Source: Amoebidium appalachense (taxonomy: Eukaryota > Ichthyosporea). Taken from it: a stretch of DNA of 64,000 bases. The position numbers were made by a program, and so were the translations under genes. Below are positions 1-38,981 of this stretch, piece by piece. The DNA lies in the NCBI GenBank assembly GCA_963693365.1, contig CAVNZM010000008.1, positions 2,418,001 through 2,482,000 of the forward strand, given 5' to 3'. The notes beneath the pieces were generated by a model, which made no database searches, was not told the origin of the DNA, and saw only the letters and a list, made by a program, of their open reading frames with translations. Every line of letters starts with the position of its first letter. Within the stretch, counting starts at the first letter, position 1.

Positions 1-1258
1 GTGCATGGTCGAGAACAGCAACAAAAAAAAAATTACTTGCCCTGAGGTTTCGTGCTCGTAGGATTGTGTGTGTGTTCTGCTTGTGGGTGTGGTTGTGCTT
101 ATGCGTGTAGGTGCGGGTGTGTTGTGCCTGTGCCTGTGCCTATGCGTGTTCGTGTTTGTGTGCTTGTGGGTGTGGGTGTGCGTGTGCAAGTTTGGGCAGA
201 TGATGGATAGAGAGGGGAGGTTTTTTTTTGTTTTGTTTTTTGTTAGGGGGGTGGGGGGGGGGGGGGGGGGGGGGGACCGCTCTACTGAGTGTTAAGGGAT
301 AAAAATGATGGAATGCAACACCACGCTGCCCCCCCCCCCCCCTCCCCCCTCCCCCCGGGAACGGGGGGAGAATATGAAGGAACCAGATTGAAGGTAGCCC
401 CAAATTTCGGCCCCGCCGCGGTGGCGTCGATCGCAAAAGACTACATCAGATTCGAATGACATAATTAGATGGTCTACGCAATGTAGGCTATCGTATTTTT
501 GAGCCACCTTGGCGGGGCCTCACAAGGATTCAATCAGAGGGCTTTTCGTTAAAATTTCGACTGCTTAAAAGAATGTTTAAAAATTATTAAAAATATCAAT
601 TAACCTGTTTATCATGCGTAGGCGACGACACCTTAAGCTAGGCTGGAGGTGGGGTAATAAAAGTAGGTAATATCACAACATTCGGCGCGAAACAGCCATC
701 CCACTGATAAGCAGTGCGCGTTAACTGCCAACGTTAGACACGTACAGCGCATGCATAACATAAATAATTTTAAAACAAGGTTTTCATTATTCTCCTGGCC
801 GCTCCGTTTTTTGCTCCAGAACAGGAAATCACAACCCAGCCAACGGAAAAGGTTCGCGCCAAAAAAGTTTGCTACGCTCAAAATGCCACAGGTTATCATT
901 GGCTACATGAACTGCCGCAGGTTATCATTGGCTAGTTATCAGATTTTTGGAATATGGCAAAATCGAAGTCAGCCAATGAAAACCTGCGGCATTTTTCAAA
1001 TAGAATGCTTGGGAGGTCCCACCAGCGATGCTGCTTTTTTTTTTTTTTTTTTTTTTTTTCCCCAGCATCATTGGTGGGGCCGACATTGGGGGTTAGATTG
1101 AAGCCCGAATGCCATAGATCTGTGCACCTATGTGAACAGTCCCCCACAACCGCACACCGATATGAGCATATTACCCACCCAAGAACACACCGCCCACCAA
1201 TATAGTTCTAAATTAAAGCCCCGTTTCCACCACACAGTACACACGGGGGGGGTCTTAC
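1..1258. other. intron or unassigned DNA at left edge
   Basis: Holds a TG-rich stretch (70-180), a G run (about 246-275), a C-rich run (330-357), a T run (1036-1060) and the inverted-repeat block at 889-1075. No supported exon was found here. Confidence 0.6.
889..1105. repeat. nested direct and inverted repeats with CCAAT cores
   Basis: Two direct copies of a 19-mer (C-C-[AG]-C-A-G-G-T-T-A-T-C-A-T-T-G-G-C-T) start at 889 and 915. An inverted copy lies at 973-992, pairing 19 of 20 bases with 914-933. Next to it, GTCCCACCAGCGATGCTG and CAGCATCATTGGTGGGGC flank a T run as a second imperfect hairpin. It could be a small foldback element or a CCAAT-type regulatory block. Confidence 0.5.
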
Positions 1259-15923
<14,665 letters not shown>

Positions 15924-16639
15924 CTGTAAGAAATAGAAACGTGAATAAGCGAGGTATCGACAAGACAGGTGAAGAACTTTGAATGAAAAATAGGGGGGAG
16001 GTGGTGGTCGTGGGGGAGGGGGGTGGGGGGACGGGGATGTATGCATGAGAGGGGCGGGCGGGCGGGGTTAAGGGGAGAGGGGGTATAAAACAAAAAAAAA
16101 TTAGAGAAAAAAAAGAAATGCCGAAACAGGATCGAATAGGAGTCCATGAGGAGTGCGAGGGGTGCGCGGGGGAGGAGGGGGGGATAAATGAACTCTGTCG
16201 AAGCGAATTGGGGAGGGGGTAGGGGCATCATATACAACTTGTAAAGAAATCGATTTGACCCGTGAAGAGGCGGACAAGCAAGAAGTACCTTCACGATTGG
16301 GGGGGCGAGGGAGGGGGGGGGGTAAGAGAAGAGGGATTGGAGGGAGGGGGGAGCATCATGGAAAGGAATATATGCGAGGCCGACTGGTGGTGGGTGGGGA
16401 GAGGGTTAGATGCAGGATGGACTAACATTGTGAGAGTGGGTGAGGGCTGAAGGAACCTGCAAGTGAGAGCTGTGTGAACGAGGGGTGGGGTGGGAGGAAG
16501 GAAATGCACGGGGGTGATGAAGGGGGGAGGGAGGGGGTCAAAGAAACGCAAGAATAAATGAGAAAAAAAACAGGCGGGGGGGGGGATGGGGGGGGGGGAG
16601 GGGCGGAGAGAAGGGGGGAGAGATAAAGAATTGGAGAGA

Positions 16640-16877
16640 AAGAGGGAGGGAGAGGGAGGGAGGGAGGTGGGGGAGGGGGGTGGGGGGGGGAGGCAGCGAG
16701 AGATAGAGTGAGAGGAAGAGGGAGGGAGGGAGGGAGGGAGGGAGGGAGAGTTTGGGGGGGAGGGAGGCGGAGAGAAAGAGAGAAGAGAGGGAGAGAGGGA
16801 TGGAGAGAGAAAGAGATAGAAAGAGAGGAGGAAGAGAGAGAGAGAGAGAGAGAGAGGGAGGGAGGGAGGGCGGGGGG

Positions 16878-16954
<77 letters not shown>

Positions 16955-16995
16955 AGGGAGGGAGGGAGGGAGGGAGGGAGGGAGAAAGAGAGAGT
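16640..16995. repeat. GGGA and (GA)n array
   Basis: Mixed GGGA and GA repeats, with an uninterrupted GA block at about 16,880-16,947 and GGGA at 16,948-16,983. Confidence 0.85.
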
Positions 16996-18522
16996 AGGGC
17001 AGAGAAGGAGGGCAGGGCTAGCAGCATTAAGCACTTTGAGGAGGTGGGGTATTTGCTTGGACGAACGAGCTCGAGAGGCCATGCAGACAGGTGCAAAAGT
17101 CTTCTAGCAATGTGGAGGGCGTATGTTGCAGTATTGGTAACAAAATGACGAAAGACGAAGTGTCGGTGAATTCCATGCAGTGAGAGCACAAACAGTGGTA
17201 AAATGAGGAATGTTACAACCATTAGGTGCCAACCGCAAAGTGGTTTTAGTGTCGATTCACCGTTGTGCCCTGCTCCGCAAACCACAAACAAGGGCGCACA
17301 TACGTCTACACAACCACGGCACACACATGCACGTCAAACAAACACACATACATGCACGCATCACATAAACACAGGCAGACACAGCCACACACAAAGCACA
17401 CGCGCGCGCGCATGCACGCACACACCCACGAAGGAACACAAACGCGCACGCACAACTACGAACACAAACGCGCAGGCACAAACGTGCACACAGTACATAC
17501 AGCCGTACAAGCAACCACAGGAAAGGCAGCCTTCGCACCAATGTGTTCAGCGAAGCAATCTACGTCTCGAAACCTACCTTTTACAAGTCTCGAAACCTAC
17601 CGTAAAAGGTCTCTGATCAATGAAGCTACGAATCACCTTAGAGCTTGGCCAACGGCATCTTTCTTCCACAAAGGATATATATGCCGATGTGCGGCCCTAA
17701 AATGTACCATGAACTGACTTCAATGGGAAAAAAAAGGTAGCTCAAGCCCTATTCAGCAAGTAGTTATATGTCACTGGAAGTGGGTCTATGAGAGCAGGAA
17801 ACTTGCACGTTCGCACCGGAACATGAGAGTCATGTGCCCCTAATAAAACAAGCCTCAAATTTGGTCTTCAAACGGCACGCCAGCGGAAAGCAAATTGAAC
17901 TTGCGGGGGAGGCTCCCAGGCCTGGGCTCGGGCTGCGACTGTCGGCCACCATGGTGTTTCAGATCTCTTACGTCATATATCAGTTCAACAATTACCATAA
18001 GCAGACAAAACAGAAAGATAGGGTTTGATGTTGTAGACTATAAATACGAGCGCGCTGAATGGCTGAGCCGCTGTCAGATTTCGCCTTATTTGGCTAATAA
18101 AAATTCCAGAAAGAATTCCAGCAAAGAAGCTTACTTTTTTGAAAAACTGGTATTGAATAACACAAGACATAAATCCCCCTTTTGAATATATAGTTTCCTT
18201 TAAAGCCCCCTTTACTCGGCTTTTTTCTCATCCTTGCACTGTTTTACTACACCAATGTCCCGGGGATTTTAGTGACAACACATACCGTACGTACACAAAC
18301 AACTCGGCGGTGCACAGGCCGAAGAAAAGCTGACGACGAGCGTTTCATCCCATGTAATGGTGTCCGCACCATACACACCTACACTCAGATACTAACCTTG
18401 ACGCACATAACTTAGAAGGCCCGGGGCACTAACTTTTGGGCAGAACTTTGATGCGCACGCGCTAGTTCAACTGAAAGAGGGATGGGTATATTGAAGGTAA
18501 CAGATGGTGCCCCGGGGAGGGG

Positions 18523-18561
<39 letters not shown>

Positions 18562-18762
18562 AGTCAAGAGAGTACAGGGTTCCGGACACGGATCTTCCAA
18601 AAAACGTTAACGTGGCACAGGCATTACAAGAAGCTACAGATGCAGCTGTCAGGCGACTTTTACAATCAGTTTGCTTTAGCTCTAGAAAAATCCCCGGGGA
18701 GATGGATGGTTGGTTGCGTGTGTAGGCGTTGTTTGTTTGTTCGGGGCTTGGGAAAGAGAGCT

Positions 18763-18836
<74 letters not shown>

Positions 18837-19032
18837 GACCGCTCCTCCCCACCCACCCCGACCGTGCCCCACCCAACACACACACACATGCTCACACTCG
18901 ACACAAACACACACCCCACCCTCTTTGGGGAAAAAAGGGGACAAAAAAAGGGAAAAAGAAAAGAAAAACATTGCGCCCCGGCCCACCGAAGTGCTGAGGA
19001 AATGTACTAATTATTTAGAATATTCACCCTTG

Positions 19033-19325
19033 CTAAAAGCAGAATCATTCTGCAGACAGCAGAATCATTTAGCTAGAAGCAGAATAGAATCATTCTGCCA
19101 AAAGCAGAATTATTCTGCCAATAGAATCATTCTGCTGTCGAAAGCTGGATAATTCTGCTTTTTGCGGAATAGTTCTGATAAAAGCAGAGTGATTTTGCTT
19201 TTGCAGAATTATTGTCCTAAAAGCAGAAAAAATATCTAAATATAGAGCGACTCTGTTTTGCAGAACAAGTCTGTGTTTTGCAGAATGATCCCGCTTTTTG
19301 CAGAATAACACTTCTTTTTGCAAGT
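19033..19325. repeat. array of ~14 degenerate palindromes, core GCAGAATNATTCTGC
   Basis: About 14 copies of a 16-23 bp unit based on the palindrome GCAGAAT-N-ATTCTGC, joined by A4 or T4-5. The left part uses AAAAGCAGAAT units and the right part TTTTTGCAGAATAA units. The copies differ from each other, so the array is old or under selection for the core. No known satellite is recognised. Confidence 0.8.
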
Positions 19326-20290
19326 TGACTCCCGATATGGTTCAGCCCTCTCCAACCGGACGGGCTGCACTGCGCGCGCTCGAACTCATTTTGCTGAGTA
19401 TTTATTTCGGAATATACAACAATCGAACCTGACCTTTAGCTATATCCACTATGCCACAGAACGTGGTCATTCATTAACCATTGCGTTCTACAATGTACAC
19501 GGTTCGATTTAAGTTTTAAATGTCTCTAAGTATCTTGCATGACATATATGCGTCAGAACAAAAGCTACTGTAACATAACAGTTGCTATGTTTGACCATTT
19601 CATAGGCTTAAGCTATCGGAAAAGCTAAATTTGATGTGTGTAATTATCGCAGTGCTCACATTGTAAACTGTCACCACAATTCCAATTGATTTACAGCACT
19701 AATATTAACCCACATGCATGCCAATAATAAACACCAATAATAAACAGCATACATCCCCCCTCCCCCCCCCCCCAACCCATCCCCACTGCTATAATTACTA
19801 TTAGGCTTATAGAGCCCAATAGAATATACTCAAGGCCATGTTACAGCGAGTTATCATCACAGTACACCAAAATGTATCTTCTCCAATATTACTGCATAAT
19901 CAGATAACTTGAATCTCACTCCAATTGATGGTTACAGAAAATTTTGAATTCATCAAAGCATACCGTTACGAGCGGCACCATATATCCTCAAATTCATATT
20001 AGATATCAACAAACAATATACCTGCTAATATAGATAAATGTTCAATTGTTATCCCGGCCACCTAGCGATACGACTTCATACTACCAATCCCCCTTTCCAG
20101 TTCATTTTACCGTATTTCCTCCTCGACATTTTGAAACAAATCCTCAACCCCATTACCTATACTAAATATATCTCACCTTGGCTTAGTCGGTCCATTATTT
20201 ACACAACAGCAGCCATATCTTATGCGGTAATATGCCTACAAATAGTAGTAAATATATCTCACATGTGATAAACCGCCCAATAAAAATACA

Positions 20291-32386
<12,096 letters not shown>

Positions 32387-32830
32387 CTGCAAACAATGGG
32401 ATGAGGTAAGCCCTAAATTCCTGCAAAGTCTGCCTGAATCCCTCCCCCCCCCCTCCCCCCCCCCCCCCCCCCCCCCGGGGGGCTGCAATGCAAAGGGAGG
32501 AAGGGTCTGAGAGAGGGGGTGGTGGTGGTGGTGGTGGGGGGGGGGGGGGGGAGGGGGGGGAAGGGGGAGGGTCCGGAGGGATGAAGGTAGCGCTGGTGCG
32601 TGGGAGAGATAAAGGTGTGGCGGGTGGGTGGTAAGTGTGTAGGTGTGTGTGCGTGTGTGTGGGGGGGGGTTTTTTTCTTGGGGGGGGGAGAGGGGGGGGG
32701 GGGGGGGGGGGGGGGGATTTCAGAGTACAAAGCACACATGTTCCCGCCTCAACCAACAATGTCCTTCTCCCCTTCTCCTTGCTACAACCTCTCCTTTTTC
32801 TTCCGCATCACCCCTCCCCCCCCCCCCCCT

Positions 32831-32863
<33 letters not shown>

Positions 32864-33406
32864 AGGGGGCTTCCCCTCCTTTGTTCACACCAACTGAATC
32901 ACGGTAAAGGATAGAAAATTTCTAGTCGTGGAAATAATGTTTGCGTATGCAGGTGTTGCACGCTTGCTCACTCACCCTCGAATCTGGTAGACGCGCTGAA
33001 GCTACCTCTAATGGTATTATGAGTGCAGTGTGGGGGTGGTTTGTTCTTTCCAAGGTTTTTGTGTTTTTTTTTTTGCGACGAGTGGCCTTTTGAGTTTTGA
33101 CTCCTTTGGCCAGAACAATAACACTGATCTGACGTCAGAGCAGCAATGTGATTCGCAAATACTTTTAAGGCTAGCCAATGACAGCTCAAGAGCTTGCCAA
33201 ATAGACTCCAAATAGATTAGATCCGCTCCTGCGCTACCGCAGACTCTACTGTGGCGACCGGTGTGCGTCGATCACAGTGCGCATGCATGCACGCCATTGC
33301 ACGGGCAGTCACGGGACGGTGGAAGCATGCAGTGGACGGTGGAGCATGCAGTGGCCTGTCACAGTTGCACTGCAGCTACGCTAAGGTTCCTCCGGCCTAC
33401 GCATAG

Positions 33407-33408
33407 TA

Positions 33409-33475
<67 letters not shown>

Positions 33476-33478
33476 CGA
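33407..33478. repeat. (ACGC)n microsatellite
   Basis: About 17 units of the CpG-rich tetranucleotide ACGC, just beyond the 5' end of the RasGRP-like gene. Confidence 0.92.
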
Positions 33479-33764
33479 CTGCTGACCGGAGATAGGACCA
33501 AGGGCGGCCGTAACTGCGCCCATCGAGCATGGACACTGATAACATATGCTTATGCAGGGCTCTTTACGTGCGCAACAGCGACACACGCGTACGCACGAAC
33601 TTTTTTTCTTTTTTTCAAGTCTTTTTTTCGAGCTCGAGGCTCCTGTCCCCCCCCCCCCCCCCTTCCTCCCCCCACCCCCCCATCCCATCCAACCTCCTCC
33701 CCTAAATCTCTCCGGCGCATGCACGTGCATACATGTATGCATGTGCCGTTATAACAATAGAGCA

Positions 33765-33767
<3 letters not shown>

Positions 33768-33839
<72 letters not shown>

Positions 33840-34035
33840 GAGAGGGGGGGGGGGGGGGAAGGGAGAGGGAGGGCCGGGAGGGGGGAGAGAGACTCGGAGA
33901 GAGAGAGAGAACGGAGAGGAGAGCTGAGTGCGTGTGTATGTGTGTATGTGTGTGCGTGTGCGTGTGCGTGTGCGTGTGCGTGTGCGTGTGTGTACGCGTG
34001 TGCGTGTTTGCGGGCGCGCGCGCGCGCGCGTGTGT

Positions 34036-34080
<45 letters not shown>

Positions 34081-34100
34081 TGTATGTGTGTGTGTGTGAA
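33768..34100. repeat. (AC)n, GA-rich and (TG)n block
   Basis: AC array (33,768-33,837), G/GA-rich DNA, then TG and GTGTGC repeats to about 34,100. No gene is seen in it. Confidence 0.85.
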
Positions 34101-34257
34101 ACTGTGTGCGTGCTAACGTGCCGCGTGTGCACTTTGGCGGTCCACAGAACGATGTCACTTGTACAATGTGCTAATATTTGGCATGCCCTACACTACGGGC
34201 TCCAGTGTCGACCCCCAACTTGACCAGGATATCATCATGATGGTCGTGTAGTAACAG

Positions 34258-34563
34258 TTATATGCACGTGCACGTTTCCGCGTCACCGTCTGCGGAAAAC
34301 TGTTGAAGTTCGAAACGAACACCGCCGAACCATACCCATGCATGACTGAATGTTCTACAGTTTCACCCCGAACACTATGCACCACAATCACCGTCGATGG
34401 AGAAGAATCTACGACCGAGCAGGCCAAGTTGAGCTGCCTCGTTGACTTTTGTATGGGCAACGCCATCTGCTATGCCATAGAGATCAGCGCGGTTTGCGCA
34501 AACACGATTTCTGCCGCTAAGCATATGCAATTTCATGGTTTCGACGGCGGCAGAAAAACATAA
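34258..34563 (+). CDS. cysteine-rich ORF, possible terminal exon
   Basis: An open frame from a possible acceptor (GTAACAG at 34,251-34,257) to TAA, with AATAAA at 34,620. Residues include CGKLLKFETNTAEPYPCMTE and CLVDFCMGNAICYAIEISAV; about nine Cys in 100 residues. The first in-frame ATG is at 34,342. Not recognised. It may be the last exon of a secreted or zinc-binding protein, or chance. No upstream exon could be found in the repeat-rich flank. Confidence 0.3.
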   Translation, partial: LYARARFRVTVCGKLLKFETNTAEPYPCMTECSTVSPRTLCTTITVDGEESTTEQAKLSCLVDFCMGNAICYAIEISAVCANTISAAKHMQFHGFDGGRKT

Positions 34564-34619
34564 TACTTAGAGATGGTGGTGCGGCTGTGTGAAAAGTGGA
34601 CACTTAGTATTTAACAACA

Positions 34620-34625
34620 AATAAA
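34620..34625 (+). terminator. AATAAA poly(A) signal candidate
   Basis: AATAAA 57 bp after the stop of the cysteine-rich ORF. Confidence 0.35.
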
Positions 34626-34713
34626 CACGTACACGCGTCCTATGTTATGTGTTTTACACCTCCTATGCTTTTTGTACGCATCTGTAAAGTAATCGTGGTA
34701 GATAGTTTTCAAG

Positions 34714-34794
34714 ATGCCTGCCTGTGTAGCTGAGTGGTGTGGAAACCCCAACGAAAAAGATCCACAAGTTCCATGGTTTCATAGGCTCATCTAG
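34714..34794 (+). pseudogene. THAP-like N-terminus, truncated by stop
   Basis: ATG opens MPACVAEWCGNPNEKDP, then VPWFHRLI and TAG. The spacing C-x4-C and the later 'W-F-H-R' match the start of THAP zinc fingers, which open M-P-x-C and carry an F-H-x-[FL] block. The remaining C-x2-H half is not seen in frame. It may be the relic of a THAP protein or of a P-element-type transposase. Confidence 0.3.
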
Positions 34795-35380
34795 AAATGA
34801 AGAGACAATATTGCAATTGAAGAGTGTAAACTAAGTTGAGCGTTTGGCTGCGTTTGGGTAAACTAAAAAGTACATAGACGAAGAAAGACACGCTCTGGAT
34901 TACCTCAGAGATCCACGCTCACATCCTGCCTCACCTCCACGGGCACCCACTCCAAAAAAGTAAGAAGAAGGGATCCGGAAAGGAACACAACTCTAAAAAA
35001 CGCGAAAGTAACGCAGGGCACAAGAATTCATCTCTATGGCGCCTTAAAAAACTTTCCTTATGCTCAACCACTTTCATCTAGAACACATCGGAAAGATGGC
35101 AAGCTTTAATAGATCGTCTGCCCTTGGAACGTGCCAAAGAGCCCGTTCTTGCACACCCTTCGCGGGTTCGCCTGTGTAATAAAAATTAAGGCGGACGCTC
35201 ATCATGACGGAAATACGAGAATAGCTTAGTGAGCGGGGTGATCACGAGATGATGAGGAAGGGGTTAAAGAGAGAGACCTACTGGTGAAAAAGCGACACAA
35301 CATGCAAGTTGCAAACGAGCTGCCTAGCGGTGATGCGGAAGATGAGTCTTTGAAAGCCGAAAACAAAAGAACAAGACGTT
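34795..35380. other. unassigned unique sequence
   Basis: Low-repeat DNA with many stops in all frames; AATAAA-like motifs but no supportable exon. Confidence 0.4.
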
Positions 35381-35630
35381 GGAAGGGGGAGGGGGTGGGG
35401 GAAGGCACGGGATGGGGGGGGGGGGGGGGGGGGGGGGGAAGGGTGGGGAGATAGAGAGAGAGCGAGAGAGAGAGAGGGGGGGGGGGGGGGAGAGAGAGAG
35501 AGAGAGAGAGAGAGAAAGGGAGAGAGTGAGAGAGAGAGCTTGGGGGAGAGGGGTGGGGGGGGGGGGGGGGTACAGATTGTCCTCCTGGCATTTCATTATT
35601 TCATGGTTTTAGAACCTAAAGACTTCATTT

Positions 35631-35707
<77 letters not shown>

Positions 35708-35771
35708 AGGGAGGGAGGGAGAGAGAGAGAGAGTGAGAGGGAGAGAGAGAGAGTCTGTGTGTGTGTGTGTG

Positions 35772-35805
<34 letters not shown>

Positions 35806-36312
35806 GTGTAAACTAATCGAACATGAAAGGAGGGAGCCTGGGGGAAATGGGTGGGAAGAGAGAGAGAGAGGGAGAGAGGGAGGGAGGGAGGGAGAGAACA
35901 TGTAGGAAGGGGGGGGGGGGGGGGGGGAGGGGGGGGATGCTGATAAGGTCGAGAACGAACAGGAAGGGAAGGCATGGGTGTGTGAAGGCGAGAGAGGGGG
36001 GGAGGAAGGGGGGGGGGGATATGAGCGTGGCGAAAGGGTAAGGAGGTGGGGGGGGGGGGGGAGGGGGAGGGTCAGAGAGTAAGGAGGGGGGAAGGTCAGA
36101 TCTTGGTGTCACGTGTGTGTATGTGTGTGGGGGGGGGGGGGGGGGCTGACGGAGGGACGGAGAGTACGGAGAGGGAATGTGCGTGTGTGTGTGTGGGGGG
36201 GGGGGAGGGGGGGGGATATAGGGGTTGCTGAGGGCCGAGGCGGCAGAAAGGGTACCGAGACAGGGAAGGGTAGGGGGAGGGGAGGAGGAGGGAAGAGTTT
36301 GTGCGTGTGTGT

Positions 36313-36344
<32 letters not shown>

Positions 36345-36350
36345 GAGGGA
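35380..36350. repeat. poly(G), (GA)n and TG repeat cluster
   Basis: G tracts near 35,415, 35,476, 35,555, 35,910, 36,050, 36,130, 36,196 and 36,314, a GA array at 35,633-35,702 and short TG arrays. Intergenic. Confidence 0.85.
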
Positions 36351-38940
36351 GAAATGCCCGGGAAAGGAAGGAGACCTCTTCAGTATCAATGTTGGCGCTG
36401 ATTTAAATGATGCCACAGTTGCTCAACATTCATTTATAGACTATTATTGTTTAGGTAACACAGCATTCATTCTACATTTCGTTATTAGTGACAGTCTATA
36501 ATAATCCACTAAGTAGTAACTTCCCAACCGTAATACAACCCTACAACTCAGGTTGAAGATGGCCCCTCCTGTTTTGAGATCCCTTAGAATCGCCCCATAT
36601 TTCGTTTTGAGCTCAGCTCCCGCGTCCGTACTCAAGTATGCTTGGAGAGCTGGGATCAGTTCAAACGTTTTTCCACCGGCCTAAAGTTGTGTGCGCAAGC
36701 TCTCTCTTTCTCTATTTAGCCTCAATAAAGGCAGCTTTGGGTTATTGACCCCCCCCCCCCCCCCCCCCCCCTCATCTCTCTCACCCACTCCTCCCACCCC
36801 CTTTCTCACCTTCCTCCTGTAAATGTACAGCTTGTGTGGTCCTGAGCCTTAGCAACAATTTGCCACAGGCATTGACTGGAACTTTTTCATGGGCACCCCA
36901 CCAACACGCAGCCAAACACATGCAAAAGAAGTTTTTAGGTCCACGATGGTAGAAAGATCTTTGGCAAACCAGCCACCTGTTTGCGTCCTACTGCTGTTTT
37001 CACCTTGCCACTGCATGAAAGCCTGATGCAGAAAGCACATGACATCCATAGCCACTATCTTCTCACTTATATCTGTACGTTCTGTTTGCTCCAAACCCAG
37101 TCGATAAAAGGTGTATTGCCGATGATGAATTGTTTCGACTAGATCTTATCTATCTTATGAACTACCTCACTAACTATGTCCCTTTGGTAGCAACTGTTGA
37201 ACGCATAGAAAAACATATAAAAGTGTCTCAGGGTCCCCGTCCGAGTATGTGTTCGCTTTGTGCTGTTCTGGTTACTACGGGCTCTTTCTAGTGACCTAGT
37301 ATATAACAAACGCAAAACCTTTTTTCGCTCGCACTTCTGCCTGGGAGAAACAGGCTTCAAGCGGAAAACTGCTTAGCGGCAGATGTCGGGACCAATCGAG
37401 TGTTTGCGCAATCACGCTGATCTCTATATCATCAGTGTGGAGTGATAAGACTGAACGTCGCAACGGAATTTCTTCCGGGATTCCTATTGGCCAATATATC
37501 CAAATGTAAACAATACTGGCGAATCAAAATTCAGCGGGTATAGCCATCAAAACTTGTCATTGTCAATAGATCTTTTCATCATGTACATAGGCCCCTCTGA
37601 GCCAAGGCCTCCTAAACAGCACATGATTTAGGAGGCCTTGCTCTGAGCCCCCGGCCTCACTCAGGCTCCGGTCCCTCGGGTCCGGCCCTTTTGCAAGAGA
37701 GAGGGCCTTTCCTCGCACTGTAGAAATGGTACCGGTGCGAAGGGTAAAAAAGATTATATGTTGAAGACAACAATCATGTTAGGAACGGAGGCTTATATAA
37801 ATCGATGTCGACACATCCGGGCCGTACTGTGCGCAGCGGCCTCTGACTGTCCGGCGGACATGCATGCATCGTGATCAGAGAGGGCGGGGCTGGAGTCCGA
37901 GGCTGGACATACGCGTCACACCAAACGTCCACGTCCGCGCTCACAGATAGACTCACAGATAACATTACGTACATGTAGTGCTACAGTAATGTATATACAT
38001 CTTGTAGCTGGCGCGCATACCGTTAGGATGCAAGTACACAGCTGGCCATATGCATGGCCCGATTTAGCTATGATGAAATCTGCCGGCCAGTCTCAGGTCC
38101 CGGACGAGTGAATATTTCAGCTGGCAGTGGAAGAAAGCTTTTGAATAGGATCAATTGTAATGCCGCGTGGGTACTCCTGAGTCCTGATGCCAACTATTAA
38201 CAGCTAGGCTACGTATTCTGCTACGTATACAGATTTACTGAGGTATCAGTACGACATAGCCCACAAACCTGTATTACGATCTCCTGCTACTGAGGCAAAC
38301 ATGGGATCGACTGAATTGCTGCAACCTCACCCATACTGGATAGCTAGTATCAGAATGTGCACTATGAGGGCCTCATCACTGCACAAGAGAGCCTGAGAGG
38401 CATCACCAGAGTCACCGTGCCCTTAAAAGGTCACGGTCCTCACGGATACCGTTATCAATGCACGTGATGCCATTGTGTGGGCACTGGGCCCAGAAGTATA
38501 CCCGAGAAGCCACTTTGTTCAGTCTATTGGCCATAACAAATAAAAAATTATGCCACCGTGGACGTGCACCGTTTCACGTGCATGTTCTTGGTGAGCCAAG
38601 GTGACGTCGTTCCGTGACCCGTTGGTCATCCGGGTTGGCTTTCGAATCGCTGCTCGGGTTATGCGGAATGCGCAGCATGATTTGCGCCTCTCTAGGTATT
38701 TGCTGCTTATTTGCACGAGAAACTTTAGCTAATCATATAGAACGCTTAGTAGAGGTATTAAATTGCGGTTTGATTTGATTACTGGCCTTTTCCAAAGAAA
38801 AATTTTGTGTCTATCATCGAGACATGGCATTCTAAAAGGCTATGCCTGAGCAAAGCTCACCGCCGGAATGCAAGAGCCCGTAAGTGACCTGCTGACCCGG
38901 ATCGCTACCTCCGATTGATTCGCGATGGCGACAAAATGAT
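36351..38940. other. gene-poor unique DNA
   Basis: Mostly non-repetitive. Holds AATAAA at 36,724, a minus-strand ORF of about 100 codons ending near 36,849 (contains DISEKIVAMDVMCFLHQAFM; not recognised), CCAAT motifs near 37,488-37,496 and the hairpin at 37,599-37,644. No convincing gene. Confidence 0.4.
37599..37644. repeat. 14-bp perfect hairpin (CAAGGCCTCCTAAA)
   Basis: CAAGGCCTCCTAAA at 37,603-37,616 pairs perfectly with 37,627-37,640 across a 10-nt loop, extended by GAGC/GCTC with one bulge. No T-run follows and no neighbouring gene is known. Confidence 0.75.
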
Positions 38941-38981
38941 AATAGTGGAATGTGCTGATAGATAATTTAAGCCATTTCCAA

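Larger units (their letters stand above)
15924..20290. other. spacer between the USP-like gene and the RasGRP-like gene
   Basis: Contains C/T-rich flank, a GGGA and (GA)n block at 16,600-16,995, a CA/GC-rich stretch at 17,330-17,500, a poly(G) tract at 18,519-18,560, a G tract of about 75 at 18,762-18,834, and the palindrome array at 19,033-19,325. Unique AT-rich DNA at 19.4-20.29 kb may be the 3' UTR and flank of the RasGRP-like gene. No exon could be supported. The USP-like promoter should lie here but was not identified. Confidence 0.5.

Noticed and set aside
292-507. Minus-strand ORF MAQKYDSLHCVDHLIMSFES as the next USP-like exon
   Set aside because: No acceptor with a polypyrimidine tract at the right phase and no resemblance to the family's next segment.
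17905-17952. Alternative first exon of the USP-like gene (ATG with MVADSRSPSPGLG, then GCAAGT)
   Set aside because: Good start context, but its phase does not fit exon 1 at 15,923, and the ATG inside exon 1 suffices.
18039-18046. TATAAATA on the plus strand
   Set aside because: No plus-strand gene follows it; probably chance in AT-rich DNA.
19395-19470. tRNA-like A and B boxes on the minus strand (TGGCATAGTGG and GGTTCGATTG)
   Set aside because: The boxes are about 16 nt apart, too close for a tRNA, and no acceptor stem pairs. At most a decayed tRNA-derived repeat.
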